NCBI GenBank assembly: GCA_020726505.1
Contig: JAHLEZ010000005.1
Location: 930,001 to 994,000 of the forward strand
Reading direction: 5' to 3'
Source of the DNA: Leptodontidium sp. MPI-SDFR-AT-0119
Lineage: Eukaryota > Ascomycota > Leotiomycetes > Helotiales > Leptodontidiaceae
Length of the DNA stretch: 64,000 bases
The translations under genes were made by a program, and so were the position numbers. Each line of letters starts with the position of its first letter. The first letter of the stretch is position 1. This document shows, one piece after another, positions 33,758 through 45,529 of the stretch. Below the pieces are notes generated by a model. The model saw only the letters and a list, made by a program, of their open reading frames with translations, was not told the DNA's origin and did not search any database.

Positions 33758-35443
33758 CTACAAAATTCCGCCTGGGGGTTCATAGCCAGCTTTCGGCACG
33801 ACATCAATTCCCAACCCAGCCGGAGAAATCCTGCGTAGCATGAACATCGGTTTCTTCCCCTCCTTATCCAGCTGCTTGAACAAGAGCAGAGGTTTCTCCT
33901 CCATTCCAAGACACCGCTCTTTGTCTCCATACACAATATACAACGCATACTGCTCCCAAGCGGCGTTGATGTTGTATTTCTTGAGCGCTGCGGGAAGGAC
34001 TTTGTAGCATGGGTCTTCCATGCCGACGCGGAAGGACTTGAAGATTTCCGCTGATGTCCTGGTGGGGCTTGTTGAAGGAGTGGTTTGTGTGTTGATTTCA
34101 GAAGCTTTGTATGTCGGTCCTCCTACTTGGCCGAGTGTTGTTGAGCTCTGGCTGAAACGAGAAGAGAGAGGAAGCCGCGAGAAATTCGGTGCTGTCCCGG
34201 GAACATGTACAAGTGTTCTTCGCTGCTTGGCTCGGTATTTCAGGAGCGGTGGTGGGTAGTTTGATGGGATAACGCAGCCGTATCGTCGAGTTGTTGAGTC
34301 TCGAGGGAGGGAAAATGGATCTGTCTGGTGTGTTGCTTGTTCGAGTTCTGGAATGGCCTGGAGCCAGAGATGGGGGAAACGTCTTTCCAGCTCGAAGACT
34401 AGGTCCATGGTGAGATCTCGGAAACGATGAGGAGGAAGTGCGGAGATCTTTTCTCGTGCTACGTTTCGTTTGGGGTGGTATGATGGGTTGGCTGGAAGGA
34501 AAGGAGGTGCTGCGTCTGCTTGTTCTCGACGATTGAGTTCGTCACAAACGTCGACCCGGAGCTCGTAGAGCTGGGTGTTTGTAAGTTTCAGTAGTTTCTC
34601 TTGTGTTCTGACCCTTCTTGATTCTTCGTCCTGAGTTGACTGTCCTGCGTGTCGTTTCAAGTTCTCGTAGTGTTTGGGTAGTTCCCTCTCTTGGCGTGCT
34701 GTTGAGATTCGTCGAAATGATGCCATTGCTGGCGTAGTACTACCTTCTGGTCTTCGCCCTAGTGGTGGAGTAAAAGAGTAGGGGGGCGGATGTTCTGGAG
34801 ACGGTAGTGTAAGAAGAGACCGAGTCCTAGCCGGTTGTCGAGCGATACTAGCTGCCCTAGATACATCCTCCAACCCATCAACCAATCCTTTCAATCTCTT
34901 CACTCTCTCATCAAATCTCTTCGCATCACACATTGCCCATTTGGTGATTGCAATAAAAGATTTTTGCTTTTGGTTGTCCCTCATTCGCTGCCGCAAGGAC
35001 GATACAGCGGTGATGCTAGACAGCCTGCCAAGGGATTTTGACCTACGGACCGACTTTTCGGCGGAAGGACTGTTGTCTGAGATAAGTTCCAGCGGCGGCC
35101 GGAACTCGTAATTTTGTCGAAGAGTTTCGATTTCTGACAAGAGGAACGCAATACTATTCACACAAGACGTGATTGTCGACTCAACGTCAGATCTATTGGA
35201 GAGTGGCTCTTCCAGACGGCCATCCTGGTCGAAGTGAAGACCAATCTAAGCCACATAAGTCTACACTCGAAAGTTATCGCTAGTATCGAGGGGACATACC
35301 GACTCTCCCCACAAGCGTACTCGGAGCCATTGCACTGAAAGTTCGGTGCAAAGCAGCTCGTATTCCGTGCCGAATTCCTGGGATGTCAAAATCGATTTGA
35401 AGCTTTCCATGCAGGATCGCAGGAGTCCACTGAGCGAGGCCAT
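33758..35443 (-). CDS. HeLo-domain / Spa2-type GIT / Ras-association protein
   Basis: Two exons (35443-35300, 35245-33758) and a 54-nt intron in exact phase give 543 aa. Residues 1 to ~185 match the HeLo (prion-inhibition and propagation, HET-s N-terminal) domain: EYELLCTELSVQWLRVRLWG near the start, then KWAMCDAKRFDERVKRLKGL and VDGLED. Residues ~262-287 and ~308-340 are two GIT/SHD repeats as in the polarity scaffold Spa2 (LYELRVDVCDELNRRE; KISALPPHRFRDLTMDLVFE). Residues ~445-522 look like a Ras-association domain of Ste50 type (YALYIVYGDKERCLG; KPLLLFKQLDKEGKKPMFML). HeLo domains are known for membrane-active, cell-death roles; GIT repeats bind signalling partners; RA domains bind Ras-like GTPases. 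The combination suggests a signalling adaptor at the cell periphery. Assigned from motif memory, not a search. Confidence 0.8.
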
Positions 35444-37493
35444 GGCGATAACGACAGTGAGGGTTGGACGGACTCCTTTTTCTCAATGGAGCAGGGCAGA
35501 GCAGACGAGGGACGCGACCCATGTTCTACTTAAAAGCAAAACATCGGGGGTTCGTGGACACGACTGAATGGATGACCGAGTGCATAACATGTCTGTCGCG
35601 GGGAACTGCAGGTGTGGCATTCGGAGGGAAAAGAGTGGGAACGCGTGAGAGCTGCAGCAGTGAGTGGCACCAATGAACACGAGGAGTGGCCGCTGTGAGG
35701 CTCAAGGGGGAGATAGCGACTTGGGTTGTGACTGGACGCCCAAGTCGTCCTACGATGGTGACTGGACACAGCTGCAGCTGAGGTGCGTCAAAGGCTGAGA
35801 GGGGAAGAAACTTCGCCAATTGTGTGAAGGTATCACAGACCTGAAACTTAACAGCGAGCAGGCAAGCCATCGCCCCCTCGCCGAGGAGAGGAGTATTCAG
35901 ACCAATTGTGGTCTGCCAACTCAATATGTGTTTCCCTTCTGGCGGGAAGAGCGTTTCGTAATGAAGTAAGGCTGGGTTGGTGTTGTGCTGAAGTTTTGGT
36001 GTCAAAGTGGTCTGACACTGTTGGTGGCGCACCTTCGGCCGTGGGAAACTGGGGATCTCCGTTGAGTGCTGACGTGCATAAAAAGGTTCCGAGAGAAGAA
36101 GAGGAACATCTTGAGGTCGGCGACAAAAGTTCGAAAAGGAATTAAATTTCAGAAATTAGACGATTTATTGTTATTGTAGAAGTTTCGAACTGCAATAACT
36201 CGAGGAAGGCCGGAGAAAAATTCTCGAAGGATATTGGTTATTCGAAGGTGCGCATTAGGCTGCTTCCCGATCGACGCTAGCGAAGTTGCGAGAGATTTTC
36301 ACATTACTGTAGCCAGTATATGGCACAAATAATACAATACTGGGTCTTTGGAATTGATCCAGTTCTCTCTAGAATGTTACATTACCAAAGAACTCAATGG
36401 CTAAGAAGGATATCCTTGATATCAAAAGCATACGCATGTCGAGACCTCAATGTCAGGCCTAGAAAGTGCTTCCAGCTTCTGCCAATTCATTCCTATCCAA
36501 ACCATTCACATCCTTACAGAAACCAAAGTCTTTTCGGACCTCCTCAAATTCCAAGAAGATTTCAAACATAAAGTCCTACAATTGTGAATGGACCGCCTAT
36601 TTCTGGTCTGCAGACTTCGAAATCCTCCACGTCTTGCCAAGCTCCCTCGACCCCGCACCCCGCAAGACCGATATTACCCCAGACATTGTACGGCACAGTA
36701 CCTAGGTACCAATGAATCGAATGAATCAATACGAAAGGACAGAAAGACGAGAGTTGTAAGATCGAATTGAATTTCTTAGTCCTTAGCGTTCGGTGTACAT
36801 GGTAAATTTGATATCAATGCATAATCGTCTCCGAGGTGTCATTTGCATCGCCCGCCGGATCCCCTAAGCGAGCACATGACAACCACCAAGTATTTGAGGG
36901 AATCAACAATTCTATGGGTGGTTTCGAAGTGTGAGTGGAGGAAAGTTCAAGTTCGAACGTATTGGTATTGATTTTGAATGACTCGAGTCCGAGCCCCTCC
37001 TAGATTCAAGACCAGTAGAGATTTGCAAAGGTTGAGGTAGGGTGAATTGTCGGACCAATTACTTTTCGAACCCTCCGTGAGCTGTGTTCGAGATCTTTCT
37101 CGAGTATTCTGATAGTAGAATATGTCGTGTCCCACCAACCGTACTTTCAGGACCTTACCCGAATTCCTTCCTATCATCTCCCACAATACACGCCCTAGCA
37201 GCTTGAGCTTTCATGTCCGGTCTTCCTTGAGCAAGTTCTCCAGACGTCGCGAAATGGGCAAGCCGTGGGTACCGGATCTGACACCAAAACTCATTCATCT
37301 TCCTCCGTACTCTCGGTAATGCTTGATAGATCGTTATTCGTGATACAACCGCACATTGACTGCAAGTCTCAGATCGTCATTGAATTCATCTTGAAGCCTG
37401 GGTTGGAGACCAGCATTTGGCAAACAGGGTGGCATGCCAGATCCCTCTGATGATACAGTGTTTCTTCACGTAGATCTTCAATAGTCGCAAGAG
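35444..37493. other. Intergenic, nothing firmly supported
   Basis: Overlapping open frames on both strands at 35464-36145 have no convincing composition. Promoter of the HeLo gene lies just right of 35443. Confidence 0.45.
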
Positions 37494-38379
37494 TCATGAG
37501 TACCGAATTACATCCCCGTAATCAGCCACCATGAGGATGAGGAGGTCTTTATTACCTGCTGGGAGATCAGGGCGTAACAGCGTGTCGGAGAGCAACGCGA
37601 TAGAGCTCTCGTCGCGAGGTTCGGAGTCGAACGCATCGACGTGTGCCTGTCTGATTTCTAGTGATGGCCGAACTGCTGTGTTACTGTTGGGATGGGCTCC
37701 TAACCGGGGTTCTCTAGGTTGATGGAACTGGTGTAGCCGTAGTCGTTCATGATGGAGATTTTTGTTGGTTGGGCTATGATATGCTCGGATATGGACCGAC
37801 TGTTCTCGGGTGCTTCCTCTGCGATGGAAGTCTCTGGATGGAGGTTCAGCGAGAGGTATGGATCCAGATATCCCGAAAGAGCACATGCCTTCTCGGCATG
37901 ATACTTTAATCCTGGATATCGTCTTTCTAGCTCGTGATCTGTTGATTCTGACGTTATGTTGGGATGCTAGATACAGCAGGGAGTTCCTGAGTTCAGTTAT
38001 GGCTGGGATATCGTTGTTCACGATACGTCGTACGCTCAAAACACGAGTGGACTCCGGATGGGAGGGTCGGCCGTAGAGCGAGGTGCTGTATCCCTTGGAT
38101 GGTACAGAGTCTGGTGATTTGGTGACTGAGTTTGAGAGGGAGGGCAAGGCCGTGGATTGCTGCGCAGTATTCGGTGGCGGAGCAGTTTGCGAGTGGGAAA
38201 CGGGTTTGAAGGAGGTCCGGAGGACTTCTGAGGCTTCTATGATGGGTTGATGTGCGCGTTAAACTGGATGTTGGAGGTATGAGCTGAAGAGGTTGATCTG
38301 GATCTGTGCAGTAATTAGCTAATAGGTTCAGGGTAGGACAAGGCAGGGTAGGGTAATAGGGAATTCGCGATACCAACAT
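37494..38379 (-). pseudogene. Orphan gene with one in-frame TAA
   Basis: Not recognised. The start ATG at 38379 gives two codons, then a likely intron 38373-38304 (GTATCG donor; GCTAATTACTGCACAG end) joins exon 38303-37494. The exon frame is open for 270 codons apart from a single TAA at 38261-38259, between FSSYLQHPV and RAHQPIIEASEVLRTSF. A CAA-to-TAA change would explain it. Composition is protein-like throughout (STRVLSVRRIVNNDIPAITE; PSLEIRQAHVDAFDSE). A competing frame (38379-37993) is also open but ends early. Whether this is a dead gene, an unseen intron or a base error cannot be told here. Confidence 0.35.
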
Positions 38380-40083
38380 GTCCGTTTCATATAGCGTGGG
38401 TGTCTGTTTATGTGTTCAAATCAGATGTAAATTGACTTGGGTTTTTGGCCCGATTTTGATCACAGTGATAAGGACTTGGGTTTTCCATCGCCACCTCAGG
38501 GTAAAGCTTTGCCTTTTAAGTTGGGTTGAACCTAAAGACGGGGTCGCTTCATTGTTCAAAGAAGTCCAGTTTCGCCATCTTCAGGCGCATCTGTACAAAA
38601 GAATGCTCCCTGAGAAAAGAACCGAAGTGTTCTATGCGGTCTCTGACTCTTCCTTTATATTCCTTCAAGTGGGGCTTTTACTGGCCTCCTGATATAACAG
38701 AAAGTCGAATTGACTTTGCCTAACAAATAGCAATAGGGTAACTCACATTCGATCATATTGAGATCAGACGAGATCAGATAATACAGGCTGGATTTTCCAC
38801 CGTATTTCTAATCTGCGTTTGGATTTACATGAAGGACCCGCTTCTATTTGCTGTTTTGCTCGGAACAGAAGGTGTTGACGAGCCCAACTTGTTGAATAAA
38901 CCTGAAGCTCTCCACCAACTCACATATCATCTCTACATGCTCCAACGCAAAGACCACCCGAACCTACCTAACTCTCTATGAGGTTCCTCGCACCCAAATA
39001 GCTTGAGTTGAAAGAGACTCAGTTGATCAAGAAGATTGTTTGTTTGTCGTCTGTAACTTGACTCTGAGATCAGGCGAACGAAGAACTTCAGCCGAGACAT
39101 TCAGGGGTAAATGTCAAAGGGAGGGGCCGGCCGGCTGGATGTGATGAAGAAAGACTACGCCACATTCGTTAGCCGTTTGCTTTGATGCATAAATGGCTTA
39201 AATACTTACCTACATGCTCTATTGAAAGTTGAATCCATCTCCATGAAGGCTTGAAATTTAAAGCATATAATTTCAATAGAACCTTCCTCTGTCATGCCAT
39301 TCCATGCTCTGACCTCTATGTTGGATATCCTACGTTGTGCTGACTGACTGTGCTGTGCTGTGCTGTGCCACAGCCAGGGCCCGGGTATTTCAGTCTGATC
39401 ACCGTCCATCCCGCTGCCACCCTTGCAGTTGTGAAACGGCGCTCGCTCGGCTTTGACTTGGGTTGACACCGGTTGCTGGAAGACTAGGCCGCTTTGAGCC
39501 GGACAAAACACAAGCTAGACTGTATCGCGTATGGGGGGAAATCGCAGGAGTGTCAATAAACAAGCCCGGGCTGAATTCAGTATCCTGGCTTTGCCTTGCC
39601 TGGCCACGAACCCCTCCACCACTGCGACTGTCATTGCGATTGCTCACGAACGAACGCGCCCCTTAGGAGTACATACGGACATCATATCATAAGATCCGAT
39701 TCTCACCCAGTCCAGTCCAGTCCAACCGGCGGATATTCACCTGAACTTGCTTGTTGTTGTTGTATCACCTCAAAAGCAATATCAGATTCTCCCCATCCAT
39801 CCCCAGCGACGCGCTCCCACGAATCAAACACGTCCCGCAAAGCAAGGAAGCCGCGACAAGACAAAGACAAACACCGCACTGCCACAACAACGTCCATGCT
39901 TGCTTCATCTCCCTTCCCAGGAAACAATTTCAATCGCCCCCTTCAAGACAACTGTCATTTCTGATCGTCACTCCTCTCCCCTCCACATCTACAACCACCA
40001 CCACATCTTGCCCGCATTTGCATCTGCGACATTGATTCTGTACCGCGCAAAGGAACAAGCAATCTTCGACCATCCGACTGATC
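38380..40083. other. Intergenic, promoter of the NTF2-like gene
   Basis: The last ~500 bases are C/A-rich leader-like sequence of the gene at 40084. Short CTGTG repeats near 39350-39370. No other gene supported. Confidence 0.5.
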
Positions 40084-41910
40084 ATGGCTCTCCAAGCCGC
40101 ATACCAGCAGTTTCTCGCTGCGCCAAAGGAGTCCGCCCTTGCCAGCAACGCGTCTCTACACTATATCACCACACTCGTCACTCTGAATGGCTCTGCTGCA
40201 ATCATCAAGCACCTCGGCATCCAAAGTCATGATCTCAAGAAGAAGGAGGAGAAGCTCCTGGACGCCGTAGAGTCTGCGGATGCTCTGGCAGTAGAGGTTC
40301 ACACAACAGTGGAATTCGTTACAGGAGGTGGATCGTATTTACCCGGCCTGGATGACAACTTCCTCGCTGATCGTGTTGTTACTTTCCCAATCGTATGTAT
40401 TGCCCTGCGAGTCTACAACGAGCCCCACTGACAGTCGCAGATCCATATGGTCTCCTTCAACTCCGACGGAAAGATCCAACAAATCCGGCAAAGCTGGGAC
40501 CAGGGTTCGCTCCTCAAGTTGATTGACGTTATTGGCAAGAGTGGACGTAACTGGCCTATTCGCGATGGCATGGACCAGATAAAGCTGATTGCTTCGAGTG
40601 TCAAGTCGGCTGGAAAGGTTGGCTCGAGTGATGGACAGGATACTACACGATCAAGAGGAAACTCGACCAACGTTACCCGCGACCCACACGCATCCCTCTC
40701 ACTCTTCCAACCTCGCGACAAGAACTACAACGACTCCCTCCCAGCAGTTGTTGCGCCTCGCTCTTCTGCTAAGCCAGCACCACGCAACTACCACGACCTG
40801 TTTGTAGGCCAAGAATCCAACGACGGCTCCCCAGCTGTTGCGACAAGACCCGAACTCTCCCGCGAACAAACCGACTCGTCGAGCATTGCACCAAAGGGCG
40901 GCGCAGGAAAGAATTACCACCCATCTCGTCTGTTCGACCTCTCCGATGAGGATGTTGCATCACCCGACAAGAAGGGCAATCCGGCCAAATATGAGCATTT
41001 CAACTTAGGCGAAGTCAGCGAGGATCGTGCAGAGAAGAGACCTCCTCTCAAGGAAGTGAAGAGCGCCAAACACTCCAGCCAATGGAATTTTGACGATTTC
41101 AACACACCACAACGAATTGTCCCATCTAAGGTTCTCCGTACAAACAATGTTCGTCACTGGGGTAACAGCGATGACGAAGTTGTCGACAGCCCTATTAAGA
41201 TTAAGAAGGTTGACAAGCCACGCAAGGATGCCGAGACACATTTCGAATTCCAAGATGATGGAATCCCAGATGAACCTCGTTTGATCGGCCGACCACGCGG
41301 ACCAGGCACAAACAATGGCATGGGTATCTACAAGAATAACATGTTTGACGAGGAGGACGAGTCCACCGCAGGCCCCGAGCCAATCAAGCCAACCCTTGCC
41401 AATGTCAAGGAGAGGAGCAAGGACTTTAACCCACAATTTGCCATGACTGATGATTCTCCTGCTGGAAAGCAAGGACCTCAACGAATTCCAGAAGATAGAG
41501 CCAAGGTCCTCAAGAACATGGATGCGAACTGGGCTGCGTATGATCAATCACCGAACCAAAAAGAGAATGGAATCAAGTCACCTACCGGTTTGCGACCAAA
41601 TTCCAGCAAGGGTCCTCTTTCCGAGAATACGAACTCTTCGAGCAACAGAGTCGAGCAACACAAGGGCATTACCATTGCTGGTGATGGAATGGGTGGCCGA
41701 AAGGGTGCCGGTAGACTCGACAGCAGCTCTAAGGGCATTACTGTTGGTGGTGATGGAATGGGAGGCAAGAAGGGTGCCGGCCGACAGTGGGGATTCGGTG
41801 ATGAGAGCGACGGTGAAGAAGCCGGTGGCGCAAACATCCCAACCAAGTACCGAACCGGCAAGACCCAAGGCAAAACCCAAGCGACCGGCGGTGATTTCTG
41901 GGATTTCTAA
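40084..41910 (+). CDS. NTF2-like-domain protein with disordered C-terminus
   Basis: Exons 40084-40392 and 40441-41910; a 48-nt intron (GTATGT...CACTGACAGTCGCAG) in exact phase gives 592 aa. The first ~175 residues resemble an NTF2-like/SnoaL-type alpha-beta cone fold as found in a conserved fungal hypothetical family: helix-rich start, then VHTTVEFVTGGGSYLPGLDD, VSFNSDGKIQQIRQSWDQGS and LLKLIDVIGKSGRNWPIRDG. The remainder is disordered with short conserved-looking islands (RNYHDLFVG, KNYHPSRLFD, YEHFNLGE, HFEFQDD). It ends with a doubled KGIT(I/V)xGDGMGG(R/K)KGAGR motif and GGDFWDF. No catalytic residues can be assigned. Function unknown; it looks widely conserved and intact. Confidence 0.8.
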
Positions 41911-43691
41911 ACCTGAAAATCAAAATCTCCGTTGCTACATATCGGACTTGTAGAGAATTAAAGTTGGAGGATCAGGACACTCACGGCTGCGAATAATGCC
42001 TAATGCGGTACGAGCGAACGATGGTTTACGATCAGCATCAACACACAAATTGCATTTCCTATTGTTTGAGTAAAGAATATGGATGGTTGACGTCTGACGC
42101 GATGATGGTTTTCCTTGCTGTTCTCCTTTTCGTTCTTGTCGCGCCTCGTTGCTTTTTCTTTGTTGTTTATTTGCGCTGGGTTTTGAGTACGATATCCTGG
42201 ATGGGTGGATGGATGGATTGGTGAAGCGAAAGCATTGTGGATACGATACGGGAGATCCTTGGATTACCTTATGGAATATGGCGTGTGAGTGAGGGGCGCT
42301 GGATAGAGTTGGTTGGATGAGGAGACGAAAAAAGCCACTTGGTGGATGGATGGAGAAATGGAGAAATGGATGGAGGCATTGTCTGAATTGTATGTTAGTG
42401 TGTGCTGTCTCGTCTGTTTATGATATCAACAATGAAGCAGGTATAAAAATCAACACTTTCTCTCATCCGTGACTCTTCAGCCGCCTCTCTCTTCTTGCTT
42501 GAAAAAGATAGCTAGCTAAGTCAGCTTTGCTGCTTTGCTGTCTGAGTAAGTAAGTACACTCCACGGAACTCACCTAACTTACCTTAACTTCCTTTGAATA
42601 TATCTTTATACCCTTCCTTCCTTACGAAGTTACTTAGTTGCTTCTATTGCAAGTGGTGAGGCACGAAACACGAAGCACGAAGCAGTCTTGGATCCTGTGT
42701 TCTTAACCGGCCGGTATGATATCTTAGGTGTTAGGTGTGTCTACTGGGAGTGAGGGAGGACTCAGCCATAAATAAATACTTGAGTACCACAGGAGGCGCC
42801 CCCCCCCCCCCCCCCCCCTCTCATCATTTACAGTATCAATAGCCAGGACCGAGGTTCCCGATAAGGTAAGGTGGTGGGGTGGGGTGATCTTTTTTCGTTA
42901 ACTTACGAGGTTACTATAGGTATGTATGTATATATGTATGTACTTTTCATTGAAAATTTTCTTTGCAGGACGCATGGAACGGATTGAACGGGATGGATGT
43001 ATGGATGGATGAATGGATGGGTTGCGGGTATCTGATATCTATGATTTTCTTTTTTTCGTCGTGTGGCTCTATTCGTACTCGGTGCGATAATATTTCTGCT
43101 CTAACTTTTAGATGAGGGGGGGGGGGAGGGGTTTAAGAGAGCGAAAAAAAGTGAAGTTCAAGTTCTCACTCAGCCTTTTTTCTTCAGTCTGTTAGGTAGG
43201 ATCTTCAGATTGGGAATCGTGAGCTTGAGCTTGAGATTGAGCTTGAGCATAAAGTCGAGCGAGCATAGAATTTGTGGGGAAAGAACTCTTGATTAATGGG
43301 AAGGGGGAAGGAAGGATTTTACAAAATCGAAATTCTTTGAGGATCTTATTAAATGAACAGAAATTTTAACTTTGTGAATGGTGCTATAAGCTAAAAACAT
43401 TATTTCTATTGTTGGTGAGAAGATCGGGACTCGCGAGGGGCCTTTGAGGCGGTAGTTATCTATCTTGTCTCCCGAAAAGGCAGAAAGAAAGAAAGAGAGA
43501 GAGACTTATCCGTTCTCTCTGACTCTCCAGCTCCATTCTAGTTCCACTTAACTCAACTCAATCCAAATTTAACGCCAATCCAATCCAACTAATCAGCATC
43601 CACATCCTCCCTCCCTTCCATAACTCCAAAAAAACCATCCTCTCATCCCGTCACTCCCTCCTTTCACCGCCTACTCAGCTGCTCCCCCTCC
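41911..43691. other. Intergenic, simple-sequence rich
   Basis: GGAT-type repeats near 42197-42220, 42340-42375 and 42990-43020, C21 at 42799-42819 and G11 at 43116-43126, plus purine-rich runs near 43480. No gene supported. Confidence 0.55.
42799..42819 (+). repeat. Poly-C tract (21 C)
   Basis: Uninterrupted C run between aggaggcg and tctcatc. Confidence 0.9.
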
Positions 43692-44712
43692 TCAAAAAAC
43701 TTCCAAAGGTCCTCCTTCATCCCCAAAACAAGAGAATCCGCTAACTCCCCTCACCGCCAACGACTCCGCCGCACTCACTCCCAATGCACCGCGCTCGGTA
43801 TAGAAATTCTGTGTCGCGATACTAATCATGCCTTGTAGGGGCCGCCAGACGTGGTGACGTCGCGCTCGATGCGCTAGCTCGCGAACTTGTGAGGGAGTGG
43901 GATTGGGATAGGCTAGGTTGCCTATCATGTCTTGCGCTGCGAACCGGAACGCACTCCTCATGTCTGTCTGGAGGAGGTGGCGAATGTTAGATGAGTGTGG
44001 ATTTTGGAGTGGAGCTTGACGGCTGTGCCTTTGTTATTATTTAGCAAGGGGAGTGATGGAGAGGGAGATGGAGGGAGAGAAGTGAATAGCCAGCTCTCGA
44101 GGAATGCTAAGCCGCGTATATTGGGATTTTTCAGAGGGATGCTCAGGTTGAGGATTTGGTCGAATCCGACGAGGTGGTTGAGGGTTTGGAGGGACGGGGG
44201 GGCTGGAGAGGATGTTGCTGAATGAGTAGAGGGTTGGGAGGGGGGTGAATTTCGTGTCTTTGACGGGGTTGAATCGGATTCTTTGGTGTGGTGTGGGCTG
44301 GGTAGGGTGGAGAGGATTGGGGTCTGGGAGGAGTTCGAGGGTGGAGGGGTACCGTCGGAGGTACTCGAGGTGCAATTCTCGGTTTAGGAGGGGTGGTGGA
44401 GGGGGGTGCCGAAGGTGCGGTAAGATTGTAGCTCCATGCCACTTGTGTGGGGTAGGTGGCTGATGGGGGGGTGATTAGGTTGGCTTTGTAGGTGATATCG
44501 ATACGGATTGTGGCGGTTTGAATTGTCGATGGTGGGGAATGCTTGCTGCTACTGATGGAAAAGTTTATTGATTGCGCATTATGTATTGAATTGGAGGGAT
44601 TGGGGTTGGTTGCAATGGAAGGGGTAGGAGACAAGAGGAGATGGCTTACGATTCGGAGACGGAGCTCCATTGGCAGACGGGGGAAGATGGTGAAATTGGG
44701 TTGGGAGCTCAT
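43692..44712 (-). pseudogene. 2EXR-domain gene broken by two homopolymer shifts
   Basis: The start (FTIFPRLPMELRLRI, from ATG 44712) is the 2EXR signature of a large fungal F-box-like family of unknown role. Coding continues across three frames: to about 44406; then LLNRELHLEYLRRYPSTLE and RIRFNPVKDTKF; then, from about 44200, LNHLVGFDQILNLSIPLKN and RGLAFLESWLF. The switch points coincide with G runs on the plus strand, at 44401-44406 and 44196-44202 (seven G where six would keep frame). A final intron with a TCTAACA branch site leads to a last exon (TDMRSAFRFAAQDMIGN) ending at 43692. An early intron after ELRLRI (GTAAGC) is also likely. Either a recent pseudogene or an assembly error in homopolymers. 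Transcription from a TATA box at 44814-44821 seems likely. Confidence 0.55.
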
Positions 44713-44813
44713 CGTGTCTTGCGAAAGAAGCTCTTCAATCCTTGGAAAAATCGAGTAATTTGAAGAAACCGAATGGATCAAAGTTTATGAGGAATAGAGA
44801 GCCCATCACCCTA

Positions 44814-44821
44814 TATTTATA
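44814..44821 (-). promoter_or_regulatory. TATA box of the 2EXR gene
   Basis: TATAAATA on the minus strand, about 100 bases before the ATG at 44712. Confidence 0.5.
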
Positions 44822-45529
44822 CCATATCTCAAAAGATTGGTTGCCGAGTAACTACAAAGAAAGAATCGAGGAGTAGAAAATTGTAATGAGCCAATAGTAT
44901 GACAGAAGAACAACGAGTTGTGCTTAGAGATGGGAGGGCTTATATAAACTGTTTAAATGTTTAAAACCTATCAAAGAACCTGTCAACCAATCGATTGATA
45001 CTACACTTGCCCCTTTGAGCGAGTCAAGCTGGACTCGCTTAAGTCTGAATAGGGGTGTTGGCTTTACTCACTCACCATCCGTCCCTGGTAGCGAGAAACC
45101 CGCCGTGCCGAAAAAATCGATAGGTATTTTGACTTTAAGTAATTCGGACTTGGTGGAAACCTCCAAGGTTCGTAGTCTTAGGTATTAGTCATGTGCTCTG
45201 ACCTCCTCTTAAACGCTCTTGACGTGGCTAATAAGATTTTCTTTTCTATCATCGTCGTTGCGTCGGGTTAACCTTTTATTTTAATAATAAGTGTTGTCGT
45301 ATAATTGTCGATAGCCCTCAAATGAATTAAGAGGCACAAATCGCTCCAGAGGTGCGGCTCGCTTGAAAATCAGAATTTCAACAAGTTAGTTGTACGGCTG
45401 TCGGGCCACGTGACGACGAACTGACGGTGCGAAAATACACCAGCGCTAAGAGCGGGGTAACCTTTACCTCGAGATCAGCATGACCTCACGTCTATGACAC
45501 CTCTATAGATCATCACAATACTTATCGAC
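44822..45529. other. Intergenic between divergent 2EXR and BTB genes
   Basis: Shared upstream region. A 24-bp near-palindrome (gagcgagtc ... gactcgctt) lies at 45017-45040. Confidence 0.5.

Noticed and set aside
35526..36032. 168-codon minus-strand frame upstream of the HeLo gene
   Set aside because: Overlaps open frames in all directions, low-order composition, no splice or domain support.
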